Shown here piece after piece: positions 37,131 to 47,709 of a stretch of DNA of 64,000 nucleotides. The notes under the pieces are model-generated. The model made no database searches and had not been told where the DNA came from. It saw nothing but the letters and a program-made list of their open reading frames with translations. Origin of the DNA: Flaccisagitta enflata (Eukaryota; Chaetognatha; Sagittoidea; Aphragmophora); contig OZ231126.1 in the NCBI GenBank assembly GCA_965153355.1, forward strand, positions 81,716,001 to 81,780,000, read 5' to 3'. The position numbers and the translations under genes are program-made. How positions within the stretch are numbered: position 1 is the first letter of the stretch; each line of letters begins with the position of its first letter.

Positions 37131-37757
37131 TTAAACCAGCAGTAGAGTTTACCTATACGCTTTTTTATACGCCACCTCTACCGGAAGTGGCAGATGTGAC
37201 GCAAAAACGTATTTGGCGCCAAAATGAGTTTCCCATTGGCGTTTTTCAGGTTTTTCACTTGGCAATGAAGGAGTAGTAAGATTTAGGGAATTCATAGTGA
37301 ATTTTCTATGATCATTTTGAAAATTTAGAAAAAAATTTTTAGAATTTTTTTGTTAGCAGCAAAAGATTATTTTCATTTCTTATTTCTATCTATTTTTTTT
37401 ATTTTCATCGGTTTTCATGATTCACTTTTCATTTTTTACTTTTTCACTTTTCATTTTTCATTTTTTTTATCTTTACTTTTACAATGTATTTTTGATAATT
37501 CTGTTGTCACTTTTCTATCTTTTTCATTTGTATTTGATATTTTTTACTCATATTTCGTTAATCAAATTGTTTTTAATTATCATATTTATTATATTTTATG
37601 AATATATATATATTTCACTAGTTAATTTGTTTTGATAAAACAGAAAATAAAATGAAATAAATGATCGATGTTTTTCCCTCAGGCTTATATCAAGATTGTA
37701 TCATCCCAAAAAAAATGCTGAAATGAATCTAGAATCTAGTTTTTGTCTATGTCTGTT

Positions 37758-37761
37758 TGTG

Positions 37762-37818
<57 letters not shown>

Positions 37819-37922
37819 CCTCCTATCTCTCTCTCTCTCTCTCTCCTGCTAAGCACCTGCGATAATGCCATTTCCAATTTTTGTAAACCATATGTTTTGG
37901 TTTGATCGATCATGAAATGACG

Positions 37923-37977
<55 letters not shown>

Positions 37978-38079
37978 CCTCCTATCTCTCTCTCTCTCTC
38001 TCCTGCTAAGCACCTGCGATAATGCCATTTCAATTTTTGTAAACCATATGTTTTGGTTTGATCGATCATGAATGCGACA

Positions 38080-38144
<65 letters not shown>

Positions 38145-38187
38145 ACTCTCTCTCTCTCTCTCTCTAACTCTCTCTCTCTCTCTCTCG
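37758..38187. repeat. (TC)n blocks with a duplicated 165-bp unit
   Basis: CTCCTGCTAAGCACCTGCGA through GTTTGATCGATCATGAA occurs twice (about 37848 and 38010), each between (TC)n runs. Confidence 0.92.
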
Positions 38188-38299
38188 ACAACAAAGAAAG
38201 AATATCAAAGGACCCATAGATGAGACTGAGTGGCAAGAAAAAATCAAACGGCCAGTCATATTTTCATGAATTGTCCTTTATTCTGTTTAGGTCTCGATC

Positions 38300-38308
38300 A
38301 TGGTCTGG

Positions 38309-38405
<97 letters not shown>
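38300..38405. repeat. (TCTG)n and (CT)n microsatellite
   Basis: Short TGTC tract followed by a pure CT run. Confidence 0.95.
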
Positions 38406-38406
<1 letters not shown>

Positions 38407-38714
38407 AACACAAAACGGAGATATCACGTCGATCGCCATGCTCTTATTAATGTTAATCCATAACTAGAAAATAGTAACAAAATTTCTTATTTCTTAAAAC
38501 ACCACCATGCTTTGCTCAAGTATTTTCCTAAAGAGTCAACAATGCATCATAGGCACTGGGAAACATCTAAAAAAATAGTAGTAATTGTAATACTACAAAA
38601 AAAAACGTAAAAAAGCGTTTTTTAGGCTAAAAACTCCACTAATACGCAACTTACTATGCATAAAATCTCAAATATACTTCCGTTTTATGCCTCCAGATGA
38701 TTTTGTTTGAAACT

Positions 38715-39295
38715 CCAAACTCTAACCAGCAGACCAAAACCATTAGACCAGCAGACTTAAACCATTGAATTAAAACCAGCAGACTTAAACCAGCAGACTT
38801 AAACCAGCAGATTTTAACCAGCAGACTTTAACCAGCAGACTTAACCCATTAGATTTAAACCAGCAGAGTTAAACCAGCAGAGTTAAACCAGCAGATTTAA
38901 ACCAGCAGACTTTAACCATCAGACTTTACCCAGCAGACTTTAACCAGCAGACATTAACCAGCAGACTTTAACCAGCAGACTTTAACCAAAAATGACCAAA
39001 AATGACCAAAAATGACCAAAAATGACCTAAAATGCCCAAAAATGACAAAAATGACCAAAAATGACCAGAAATGACCTAAATGACCAAAAATGACCAAAAA
39101 TGACCAAAAATGACCTAAATGACCTAAATGACCAAAAATGACCAAAAATGACCTAAATGACCAAAAATGAACAGAAATAATCAAAAATGATCAAAAACAA
39201 CCAAAATGACCAAAACGACCAAAATGGTCAAAATGACCAAAATGACCAAAAATGACCATAAATGACCAAAAATGACTAAAAGCAACCAATAATTC
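38715..39295. repeat. CAGCAGACTTTAAC and ATGACCAAAA minisatellites
   Basis: About 20 units of a 14-bp repeat related to the ACCAGACTCAA array, then about 30 units of a 10-bp repeat. Confidence 0.92.
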
Positions 39296-39440
39296 TCAAT
39301 AACAACAAAAAAATGACTCAAAATAACTCCAGACAACCCAAAAAGACGAAAAAAAGCAAAGTGTTACCGACCGACCGACGGACGGACGGACCGACCGACC
39401 GACAGAGCGGGTTGTAGAGTCGCGTGCACGCGACTAAAAG

Positions 39441-40447
39441 AGCAAGATCGTTTACCTGAAAAAAAAAAAAGATAGATCCATTGGACTCGTTCCGAGGCGA
39501 TACAAACCAAAAGTGCAGCTACCTTTTCTTCCTCTACTATCGTTTCTTCTCCCCCCCTCCCTCCCCCTATTTCTTTTATTCTATTCAGCTCTTTTTTTTT
39601 TTTTGCAACAAGGAGTACAGAGAGTGAACCTCAGTTTTACTTGACGCGCGCGGTCCCATGGCGTATATCTTATATCACGAAAACCGGATCATTTTTCAGA
39701 AATCTAGACTAAACAGATTCACCGAGAGGAAATTTTGCTTCAACAGACAATGGAAGGGGGGGAAATATATTAATTCCTTTGAGAGATATCAGCAGTCTTG
39801 ATACTTGTATTGTGATGATAAACAACCATCAGACGAGACAATCTTACTTTTAAAGCTTTTAACACGTTTTGAAACCCCTTTTACGACATTCATGTCAAAG
39901 CGCGCCATGCACCTGCCAAACGAGCTTGGTTGTGACCAATTTATTACTATTATATTTATCACTATAGTATTGATGAGAATCCTGCCATCAGACGCTTCTT
40001 TGTCACAACGCTGTAGTTGACGTCCGGAGGCTACTAAGCCAGACATCGATATCCTAGAATGGTGAAACTATTTTTCCTTTTATCGGGGATGTGTGTCAAT
40101 AAATATCAAGGGAAAAAAAAAGAATTATCTGGCTCGCGGGTGGTCCTTTGTCTCCCTTTCCCTTTCATTTTTCCAGGGATTCTGTCACGTGACGTGAAGG
40201 ACAAAAATCACAAAGATGTTAAACCGAAATCGACATTTATTTTTGAGCCACCATCAATTAGTTCAAATGAATTTTTTTTAAGATATGAACGTTCTACAAC
40301 GGCAAAGTTACTTCCATTCTCAACCTATCTGAAAAACTATTTACAGAAGCATAATATCGTCATTTACCATTTCTTGATTGCACCTGTAACTTCCTCTTAA
40401 GCCTGGCATTTCCATCTTTCCCCCCTCCCCCACTCTTAACCCTTCAG
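39441..40447. other. Integrin intron 3, unassigned part
   Basis: Mostly unique sequence with no supported gene or repeat family. It ends in the exon 4 acceptor. Confidence 0.45.
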
Positions 40448-40524
40448 GCTCTGTGCTATCGGAGAAAATGAAAGAGATCACGAAGGATTTTCGTCTGGGT
40501 TTTGGTTCATTCGTCGATAAAACG
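40448..40524 (+). CDS. Integrin beta subunit, exon 4 (I-like domain)
   Basis: Short exon of 77 nt after CCCTTCAG, with donor GTGAGT. Entry is in phase 1 and exit in phase 0. It encodes GSVLSEKMKEITKDFRLG then FGSFVDKT, the helix and strand after the MIDAS loop, closely matching the integrin consensus (the D-FRLGFGSFVDK block). Confidence 0.93.
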
Positions 40525-40619
40525 GTGAGTGGGAGAGACCAAGGAGGCAAGATTAAGCAGGAGAGAATTTCGCCGCGAGTACCGCGCGAGACTGCTTTAT
40601 CGAGACAAGGCCGCGGGTG

Positions 40620-41000
40620 AGTCGCAACTGCCGCAGGTATGCTTTGTGTGCTGAAATTGCCGCAGGTGTGTTTTGCTTCGAGTGCTGAAATCGCCGCAAA
40701 TGTGGGTTGCTTTGTGTGCCAAAATTGCCGCAGGTCTTGTTTTTTTTTTTGCCATGTGTACCGAAATTTCAGCAGGTGTTTTGCTTTGTTTGCCAAAATT
40801 GTCGCAGGTATGTATTGCTTTGTGTGCTAAAATTACTTCAGGTGTTTTTGTATTGCTTTGTGTGCCAAAATTGCAGCAGATGTGTTTTGCTTTGTGAAGT
40901 GGAATTACCACAGGTGTGTCTTGCTTTGTGTGCCAAAATTGCTGTGGGTGTTTTTTGCTTTGGATGCCGAAATTGCCACAGGTATCTTTTGCTTTGTGGC
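40620..41000. repeat. TTTGTGTGCCAAAATTGCCG minisatellite
   Basis: About ten units of about 36 bp (TTTGTGTGCCAAAATTGCCG, CAGGTGTGTTTTGC). The flanks at 41015-41040 and 41545-41575 are inverted copies (CCAGCAGACCTCTTGATTAT and complement), suggesting a TIR element of about 560 bp. Confidence 0.82.
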
Positions 41001-41405
41001 TCGCGATTGCAGCTGTCCAGCAGACCTCTTGATTATGATTATCTTCCGGGCAGCAGGATTTGTACACTAAGATCTTCCGACAGATCATCTTGACTAACAT
41101 CAAACAGAAAGCTACCATAAAATGGGGTTTCAGCTATGAAAAACACATTCAAATTCATCCTTGATTCTCCTTAAATGGTTTTGATGGTACTTGGATCGTT
41201 GATAACTTTCTAGTTGCATGCACACAGTTACATATTCCTCTGTCAGTCCATCCATCTGTCCATCCATCCATCCGTCCATCCATCCATCACATTAGATTTT
41301 TGACTTTAAAGATATGCCCTCTTTTTTCTTTTCTTTTTTGTAATCTTTTTCCTACTCTTCTTTTTCTCTCAATTTGATTTTTCTTCCTTTTCTTTTTTTT
41401 TTTTC

Positions 41406-41490
41406 TCTTTTTCCTTTTCCTTTTCTTTTCTTTTCTTTTCTTTTCTTTTCTTTTCTTTTCTTTTCTTTTCTTTTCTTTTCTTTTCTTTCC
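41406..41490. repeat. (CTTTT)n microsatellite
   Basis: Pentanucleotide tract within the inverted flanks just described. Confidence 0.95.
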
Positions 41491-41842
41491 AAAACCTTCC
41501 GACATGCCCACTTCCCTTCCGAGCAGCGGCGCTGCACGCTGCAACATAATCAAGAGGTCTGCTGTCCAGAATCATATTTTGGCTGAGACTGCCATGAAGG
41601 TGATTTGCTTTGTACTGTAAAATTGCCGCTGTGGAGAATTGTCACAACTGCTGTTGAGTGTAGAGGTGATTTGCTGGGTAATGACCCACTGTCAAGGCTA
41701 AAATACAAGCCGGCCTCAAACTTAACGAGGCCGTAGCTATCTTCGACGGCATTCATACAAACATTCATCGCGACACATCTGGTACCGCCATCTTATCTGA
41801 TGCCTTAATCTCAGTTTTGATATCTCATCTATTGTCTTTCAG

Positions 41843-41981
41843 GTGATGCCTTACGTGTCGACGGTTGAACGGAAATTGCGCGAGCCTTGCACGGGTTGTG
41901 CGCCTCCTTACGGCTTCAGAAACGATTTGCCGCTCACCAAAAAAGTCGACGAATTTAAGAGGAGAGTCAAGAGAGCATTGG
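41843..41981 (+). CDS. Integrin beta subunit, exon 5 (specificity loop)
   Basis: Acceptor TTGTCTTTCAG, donor GTATGT, phases 0 in and 1 out. It starts VMPYVSTVERKLREPC and continues through the cysteine-bounded specificity-determining loop (PCTGCAPPYGFRNDLPLT), which helps fix ligand choice in integrin beta chains. The loop is short and its sequence differs from the vertebrate subunits I can recall, so ligand specificity cannot be assigned. Confidence 0.93.
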
Positions 41982-42095
41982 GTATGTTCAGATAATGGAA
42001 AAGAGGGAAGGAGGGGCAGATGAAGCAAAGGACGAGTGGAGGGGGGCGGGGGGAGGTTGAAATGATCTTTGAAGGAAAAGTGAAAATAAACAAGG

Positions 42096-42645
42096 AGAAA
42101 CTAGTCACCCAAGGATCGCACATGGTCAGCGCTACCCTATGCCTTGCTTGGAGTGATCAACAAAAAAAGTGGAGTGAGAGCTGGGCAGCAGCCCTAAAAG
42201 GCTAATACCCTGTCGAGTACAGGGGTGAATTTCCATAGGTCTTAAAAGGGTATATTTCAATACGAGTTCTGCATTTTTTTCAATTTTTTTTCAATTTTCT
42301 ATGAAAGTTTGATAACATTACTACTTTACTATTATGTTATTGACTGAGAATTTTACATTTCTGTTATTTTTTGTCTATTTTCCTTGTTATTCAATTAGAA
42401 TTTTGCATTTTTCATATTATTCAACAAAAAATTTTCATTTTTTTTTCACTTTCATGCAAATTTACCTTGTTATTCAATGGGAAGTTTGCATTATGTCAAT
42501 TCTCCATGTTAGTCAATAGAAATTTAAGGCTTGAAAAGTTTTTGGAGGGAATAGACATACAGATGAAAAGATAGATAGAAGGAGGTACAGAAATTCACCC
42601 CTGTGTTGAACAGGACATCAGCTCTTTGGGGCCGCTGCCCGAAAA
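42096..42645 (+). mobile_element. Family S element with AT-rich core
   Basis: CTAGTCACCCAAGGATCGCA, ACATGGTCAGCGCTACCC, CTGGGCAGCAGCCCTAAAAG at the left and AAATTCACCCCTGTGTTGAA, CTTTGGGGCCGCTGCCCG at the right. The core is not the usual minisatellite but AT-rich TTCAATTAGAATTTTGCATT-like units. Confidence 0.7.
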
Positions 42646-42747
42646 GGAGGGAAGGGACAGTGAAGAGAGCCATGGGAAGGCTGCTTTGATTACAAGAGGA
42701 ATAGATGACGACATAAACTCATTTCTTTTTATAGGAACATCCTACTT

Positions 42748-42913
42748 CTTAGTTGCGGACACGCAACTCTATAAGAGCCTTTGTCCGTCCGTCCGTCGGT
42801 CGGTTGGTCCGTCCGTCGGTCCGTCCGTGACCACGAGTCGAAAAGTGTGAAAACGTGCATTTCCGCCCCTGCCCACCCGTCCGCAACTGGTGGCCGTGTA
42901 TCCGGCCTTGTTT
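42748..42913 (+). mobile_element. Family A element
   Basis: CTTAGTTGCGGACACGCAAC, a (GTCC)/(GGTC) core, ACGAGTCGAAAAGTGTGAAA, GCCCCTGCCCACCCGTCCGC and GTGTATCCGGCCTTGTTT. Confidence 0.85.
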
Positions 42914-43304
42914 CTGAGGCTCAGTGTTCTTATTTCAATAGCAATTTGAGGCTCAAATTGTTCTTAAGATGTTTTTATTTTTGCAATCGCCAGCTTATAT
43001 AGGATTGTTCATTTATTTTATTTCCTTGTTATGATTGTTAATTGAACGTACATGAGAGCCAAAATATCAATTATAAACAAATTAGATTTTTATAATTTTA
43101 GTGATTAAAGTCAACTATAACAGTTCTTTATATGTTCTTGAATATTCCCCCTTTTTGAGACTGACAATGTTCTCATGATTGTTCTTATTTTTCTCCATAT
43201 CTGAGCCTTATTGTTCTTATAAACAAGGTTCTTAGTCAAAGAAATAAGTGTATTACGCTTGCCCAGCCAGATATATGCATTATAAACGGCTGATGACCGA
43301 TATT

Positions 43305-43665
43305 TGTTGGAAAAAAGTCGAATTACGTAATTCGACTTTTTGAAACGTAGGGGAAAAATAAAGTTTTCCATTTTCGGTTTGAGGCAATTTTCGGAAGTTG
43401 GGCCGTTTTGGGGTGGGATGATACATTTTTTGATATTCACAGCTAAGAAAGAGCTAATTTTTCTCTTTCAAATGGCGCCAACCAGAAGTCTCTAGGATCG
43501 ATAGTTTTGGAGTTATGAATTTTTGAATCTTTTTATATTTCTTTGCATTTTTGCAAAAATCGATATTTTCTATTGTTCCCAATCTTTTGGTCTTATGTAA
43601 CAGAAGGAAAGAGTAAACATGTTACGCAAATTGACCCTGACTTTTATGACGCTAGCATTGATATT
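43305..43665 (+). repeat. Repeat E with TCGAATTACGTAATTCGA palindrome, copy 1
   Basis: About 360 bp starting with a 30-bp palindrome centred on TACGTA, followed by GGTTTGAGGCAATTTT, AAATGGCGCCAACCAGAAGT and AACATGTTACGCAAATTGAC. It recurs in the same orientation at the right edge of the window (63648-64000) and, diverged and inverted, around 51930-52160. Confidence 0.85.
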
Positions 43666-43679
43666 TCATTCTGCTTGAC

Positions 43680-43732
<53 letters not shown>

Positions 43733-43763
43733 TCGAAAAGAAAAAAAGGCACAGATTGAATAA

Positions 43764-43969
43764 CAACAAGGCTGGATACACAGCTACCCCAGTTGCGTGC
43801 GGGTGGGCAGGGGCCATAATTGAGGTCACTCCATCATTTGGGCAGGAACAGTGAGGCCAAAAACCACAAAAACCCAAAGAAGTAAAGTGTGATGGATGGA
43901 CGGACGGACGGACAGACGGATGGATGGACCAACAAAGTGGGGTGTAGAGTTGCGTACACGCGACTAAAG
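43764..43969 (-). mobile_element. Family A element
   Basis: ACAAGGCTGGATACACAGCT, GTGCGGGTGGGCAGGGGCCA, a (GGAC)n core, GTAGAGTTGCGTACACGCGA and CTAAAG. Confidence 0.85.
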
Positions 43970-44040
43970 ACAGACAATCAACCAGACATCATGAGATGCA
44001 TACACAGAAGAACAAGCACTGGAAAAAAGACATTTATAAC

Positions 44041-44090
44041 ATTTACGACTTTTTTCCGGTCGGCGATTAGCCGCCTTTATTGGTAAACAT
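44041..44090 (+). repeat. Inverted-repeat partner of 51423-51475
   Basis: About 50 bp (ATTTACGACTTTTTTCC, then GGCGATTAGCCGCC, then TTGGTAAACAT) directly before the 320-bp satellite. It occurs as the reverse complement at 51423-51475. The short hairpin GGCGATTAGCCGCC may mark an element end. Confidence 0.7.
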
Positions 44091-45480
44091 TTATGGAAAA
44101 CTAGGAGTGATGCGCGTAGTAACTAGTCAGTGAGGGCTCACAAGGCCCTCTTCCATTTTTTTTAGTTTGGCTATAGTGAGGGATGTTGTTCCACCTATCA
44201 TACTACTCAGTACCTTGGATTGGAATGTCCGGCGGTCGCAGTAAGCTTGACCTCGATTCTATCCTCTAAGGGTATGGTTTCTTAACAATGTTACCCTCGG
44301 GTGATTTGTTGAATTTTGGTAACAAGGGTAAAGGACATTGGCCCTTAACTATTTTGGTGAGGAGTTTCCTTTTGGGTTAGAGTGAGAGGGAATGTTATTC
44401 AAATTCTGTTTTATGGAAAACTAGGAGTGATGCGCGTAGTAACTAGTCAGTGAGGGCTCACAAGGCCCTCTTCCATTTATTTTAGTTTGGGTATAGTGAG
44501 GGATGTTGTTCCACCTATCATACTACTCAGTACCTTGGATTGGAATGTCCGGCGGTCGCAGTAAGCTTGACCTCGATTCTATCCTCTAAGGGTATGGTTT
44601 CTTAACAATGTTACCCTCGGGTGATTTGTTGAATTTTGGTAACAGGGGTAAAGGACATTGGCCCTTAACTATTTTGGTGAGGAGTTTCCTTTTGGGTTAG
44701 AGTGAGAGGGAATGTTATTCAAATTCTGTTTTATGGAAAACTAGGAGTGATGCGCGTAGTAACTAGTCAGTGAGGGCTCACAAGGCCCTCTTCCATTTTT
44801 TTTAGTTTGGGTATAGTGAGGGATGTTGTTCCACCTATCATACTACTCAGTACCTTGGATTGGAATGTCCGGCGGTCGCAGTAAGCTTGACCTCGATTCT
44901 ATCCTCTAAGGGTATGGTTTCTTAACAATGTTACCCTCGGGTGATTTGTTGAATTTTGGTAACAAGGGTAAAGGACATTGGCCCTTAACTATTTTGGTGA
45001 GGAGTTTCCTTTTGGGTTAGAGTGAGAGGGAATGTTATTCAAATTCTGTTTTATGGAAAACTAGGAGTGATGCGCGTAGTAACTAGTCAGTGAGGGCTCA
45101 CAAGGCCCTCTTCCATTTTTTTTAGTTTGGCTATAGTGAGGGATGTTGTTCCACCTATCATACTACTCAGTACCTTGGATTGGAATGTCCGGCGGTCGCA
45201 GTAAGCTTGACCTCGATTCTATCCTCTAAGGGTATGGTTTCTTAACAATGTTACCCTCGGGTGATTTGTTGAATTTTGGTAACAAGGGTAAAGGACATTG
45301 GCCCTTAACTATTTTGGTGAGGAGTTTCCTTTTGGGTTAGAGTGAGAGGGAATGTTATTCAAATTCTGTTTTATGGAAAACTAGGAGTGATGCGCGTAGT
45401 AACTAGTCAGTGAGGGCTCACAAGGCCCTCTTCCATTTTTTTTAGTTTGGCTATAGTGAGGGATGTTGTTCCACCTATCA
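44091..45480 (+). repeat. 320-bp satellite, 4.3 copies, next to integrin exon 6
   Basis: Units begin TTATGGAAAACTAGGAGTGA at 44091, 44411, 44731, 45051 and 45371, exactly 320 bp apart and nearly identical. The last is cut after CCACCTATCA at 45480, 17 bp before exon 6. Each unit contains the hairpin TGAGGGCTCACAAGGCCCTC and a GC-rich segment GGAATGTCCGGCGGTCGCAG. It matches no RNA gene that I recognise. Confidence 0.95.
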
Positions 45481-45497
45481 TTTATCTTTGTTGTCAG

Positions 45498-45635
45498 TGA
45501 GCGGTAACTTGGACGCCCCTGAAGGAGGTTTTGACGCCATAATGCAGTCGATCGTCTGCTTCAGCGAGATCAAGTGGAGGAACAGAAGCAGAAAACTGCT
45601 CCTCTTCTCCACCGACTCGGAATTCCACTCAGCGG
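45498..45635 (+). CDS. Integrin beta subunit, exon 6 (I-like domain, metal site)
   Basis: Acceptor TTGTTGTCAG at 45488-45497, donor GTATGT, phases 1 in and 1 out. It encodes [16 protein letters not shown], the strongly conserved block that supplies D, P and E to the synergistic metal site, followed by [14 protein letters not shown], where the TD pair belongs to the metal site region. A 320-bp satellite array ends only 17 bp upstream of the exon, and a (GTT)n tract begins just after the donor. Confidence 0.93.
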
Positions 45636-45653
45636 GTATGTCATGCCTGAAAA

Positions 45654-45654
<1 letters not shown>

Positions 45655-45749
<95 letters not shown>

Positions 45750-45833
45750 CGTGTTGTTGTTGCATGGATGCCGTTCATTGGTCTGAAAGAAATATGGACT
45801 GATTAGTAAAATGAAGCCACAGCATTAAAGAAG

Positions 45834-45873
<40 letters not shown>

Positions 45874-45875
45874 CA
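45655..45875. repeat. (GTT)n microsatellites after exon 6
   Basis: Two TTG tracts (45655-45750 and 45833-45872) fill most of the 311-bp intron between exons 6 and 7. Confidence 0.95.
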
Positions 45876-45946
45876 TTTAAGTTATCGTTGTGGACGTCAT
45901 TGTATTTTTTTCTAATCATTCGATGTTGTTTTCTTATGAAAATCAG

Positions 45947-46053
45947 GTGACGGTAAATTGGCTGGAATCGTGGAGCCAAACGATGGGAAATGTCATTTGG
46001 TGGACAACGAGTACGCCTACTCCACCGTGCAAGACTACCCCTCCATTTCGCAG
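45947..46053 (+). CDS. Integrin beta subunit, exon 7 (I-like domain)
   Basis: Acceptor GAAAATCAG, donor GTAGAG, phases 1 in and 0 out. It encodes [18 protein letters not shown] followed by DYPSISQ, matching the invariant GDGKL-GIV-PNDG-CHL block of integrin beta I-like domains. A TIR element begins 32 bp past the donor. Confidence 0.93.
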
Positions 46054-46085
46054 GTAGAGCTCAAATTACTTTGAATCATTGTATA

Positions 46086-46889
46086 TGGCAATTTCTCCTA
46101 TAAAGTGGGCCAGTAGGAAAACATGATTTGGCGGTATAAAAACACTTTTTTTTTTCACCAATCAGTCTGTTGATGATGAAAGCTGTACTTATACATCCCT
46201 TGGGACAAAGTGCTCAACATACATCCTTCAAACTCAAGATTTTGATAGGTTAGGTGGCCAAAAGTAGAGCTAAAACAGCCTATTTTCCCTGTCACACTTG
46301 TGTCACACTTTATATCTACTACGATAAAAACATCAAAAAACTGTCAAGCCTTTCTAACAACAGGTCATTTTTGTACCATTGCCATCCCTAAAGAAGCATC
46401 AAAAATTTGATAGTGACTGGTGGACATTTACTATGCAAAAATTTCATTCATAGTTGATTTGTTGAAAATGATAAAATATCTCATCTTGATATAGTGTTAT
46501 GCAATACATACAAAAACATATTTCTAAGTATGATGTAAAATTTCTTTTTTTTCCCTGTTTAGCAAAGACATAACCCAGGTTACATGCCAAATTTCAGAAC
46601 TTCATGTCATTTCTAGCTGGAGATATTGATTTTTTAAGAAAGTGTCCTATCGAGTTAACACCTTGTCACACAATGTCACACTGTTTTAAACAAAAATTTA
46701 CATAATTAAACACAGTTCAAGATGTTAAGTGATTTTTTCAGTATGACTTGAAAGAGTATCAAATTCTGAGCCTGCAACCAAAATTTCAAGCTGATAAATG
46801 CAACTATCATTAAATTATGTAATTTTTTTCAATGTTAACTCAATCAGGCACCTGATTTTGGCCGGCCCGGTTTATAGGAGAAAATGCCC
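46086..46889 (+). mobile_element. Family F MITE, copy 2, complete
   Basis: Ends TGGCAATTTCTCCTATAAA and TTTATAGGAGAAAATGCCC form an imperfect TIR flanked by TA (46084-46085, 46890-46891). The element lies in the intron after integrin exon 7. It is the uninterrupted version of copy 1: at about 46360 it has ACAGGTCATTTTTG where copy 1 carries the Tc1-like insertion. Confidence 0.78.
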
Positions 46890-47175
46890 TATGCATATAC
46901 GGCGATTATGTAAAACCGGGTGATCCTTCATCCCTTCCTGAAAAAAAGATTCAGAAGAAAAAAAATCTACCAAAATGTTTATTTTCGTTTCGTAGTGTCT
47001 AGTGACTGTATTGAAATTCTCTTTGTTGTTACTGCAAGTGCTATTGCCACTGCTACTGCTGTCTGCTAACAGTAACTGATATACAAGTGGACGTCATCAA
47101 CTGGTAAAGCACATGACAGTAACTGCTGTACAACTGCATTTTATCAATTAGTATAACACATGACAATCCCTTTAA

Positions 47176-47565
47176 GTCGCGGTGCACGCAAGCAGCATAT
47201 TTGGGAAGTCATTTCGCGTGAAATTCTTAATCTGTCTCTGAATGCAAAAATTTGCATTTTTAAGAACATAGCTCTTTGCTTATATGTCTTTAAAATAGGG
47301 CCATGTTTTTAAAAATGCAAATTTTTTGCATCCAGTGACAGAATAAGAATTTCATCAAGAGCAAGTAAAAAAATGGGGGTTAGTTTTTTTTAATTTTTCT
47401 CAACTTTTCCAACTGATTTTATACACATAAATGATTCCAGCGCAAATAAGTTAATAATATATGGTAATAATATAATTTCTTTAAAAAAATTGTAAATCAA
47501 TCATTTAAATGTTTTCCTAGAATATGATTTGACCATAGTAATTGCCCCTTCGTGTGCACCTTGAC
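47176..47565. mobile_element. TTAA-flanked element, copy 2
   Basis: Ends GTCGCGGTGCACG and CGTGTGCACCTTGAC, with TTAA at 47172-47175 and 47566-47569. It lies in the intron just before integrin exon 8. The interior shares AATTTTTTGCAT-like and GACAGAATAAGAATT-like blocks with copy 1. Confidence 0.65.
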
Positions 47566-47613
47566 TTAAATCCTTTTTATATTCTTTTCATATCCTTTCC
47601 ATGTCCCTCTCAG

Positions 47614-47709
47614 ATTAACAAGGCCGTGAGTGATAGCAGTATCAACTTGATTTTCGCCGTGACGGCCGATCAACTCAGCATCTACGATCTGCTATCCAAG
47701 GAAATTGAC
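47614..47709 (+). CDS. Integrin beta subunit, exon 8 (I-like domain, last strands)
   Basis: Acceptor GTCCCTCTCAG, donor GTAAGC, phase 0 at both ends, 32 codons. It encodes INKAVSDSSINLIFAVTADQ and the helix YDLLSKEID, matching the family INK..-..-LIFAVT strand near the C-terminal side of the I-like domain. Confidence 0.92.

Larger units (their letters stand above)
36364..39440 (-). mobile_element. 3.1-kb family A element filled with minisatellites
   Basis: ACAAGGCCAACACCTATAAG at one end and a (GACC)/(GGAC) core plus GTAGAGTCGCGTGCACGCGA and CTAAAAG at the other are the two ends of a reverse family A element. Between them lie an ACCAGACTCAA minisatellite (36440-37130), AT-rich DNA, (TC)n blocks, a CAGCAGACTTTAAC minisatellite and an ATGACCAAAA minisatellite. 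It may be one expanded element or two fragments; one expanded element is preferred because the ends are complementary halves in the same orientation. Confidence 0.55.

Noticed and set aside
40059-40400. 113-codon frame before exon 4
   Set aside because: Unique sequence but no homology recognised, compositionally intron-like, and the integrin exon boundaries are well explained without it.
44091-45480. CRISPR array or tandem RNA gene cluster
   Set aside because: Units are 320 bp with no repeat-spacer alternation, in animal DNA; I recognised no 5S rRNA, tRNA or snRNA features.
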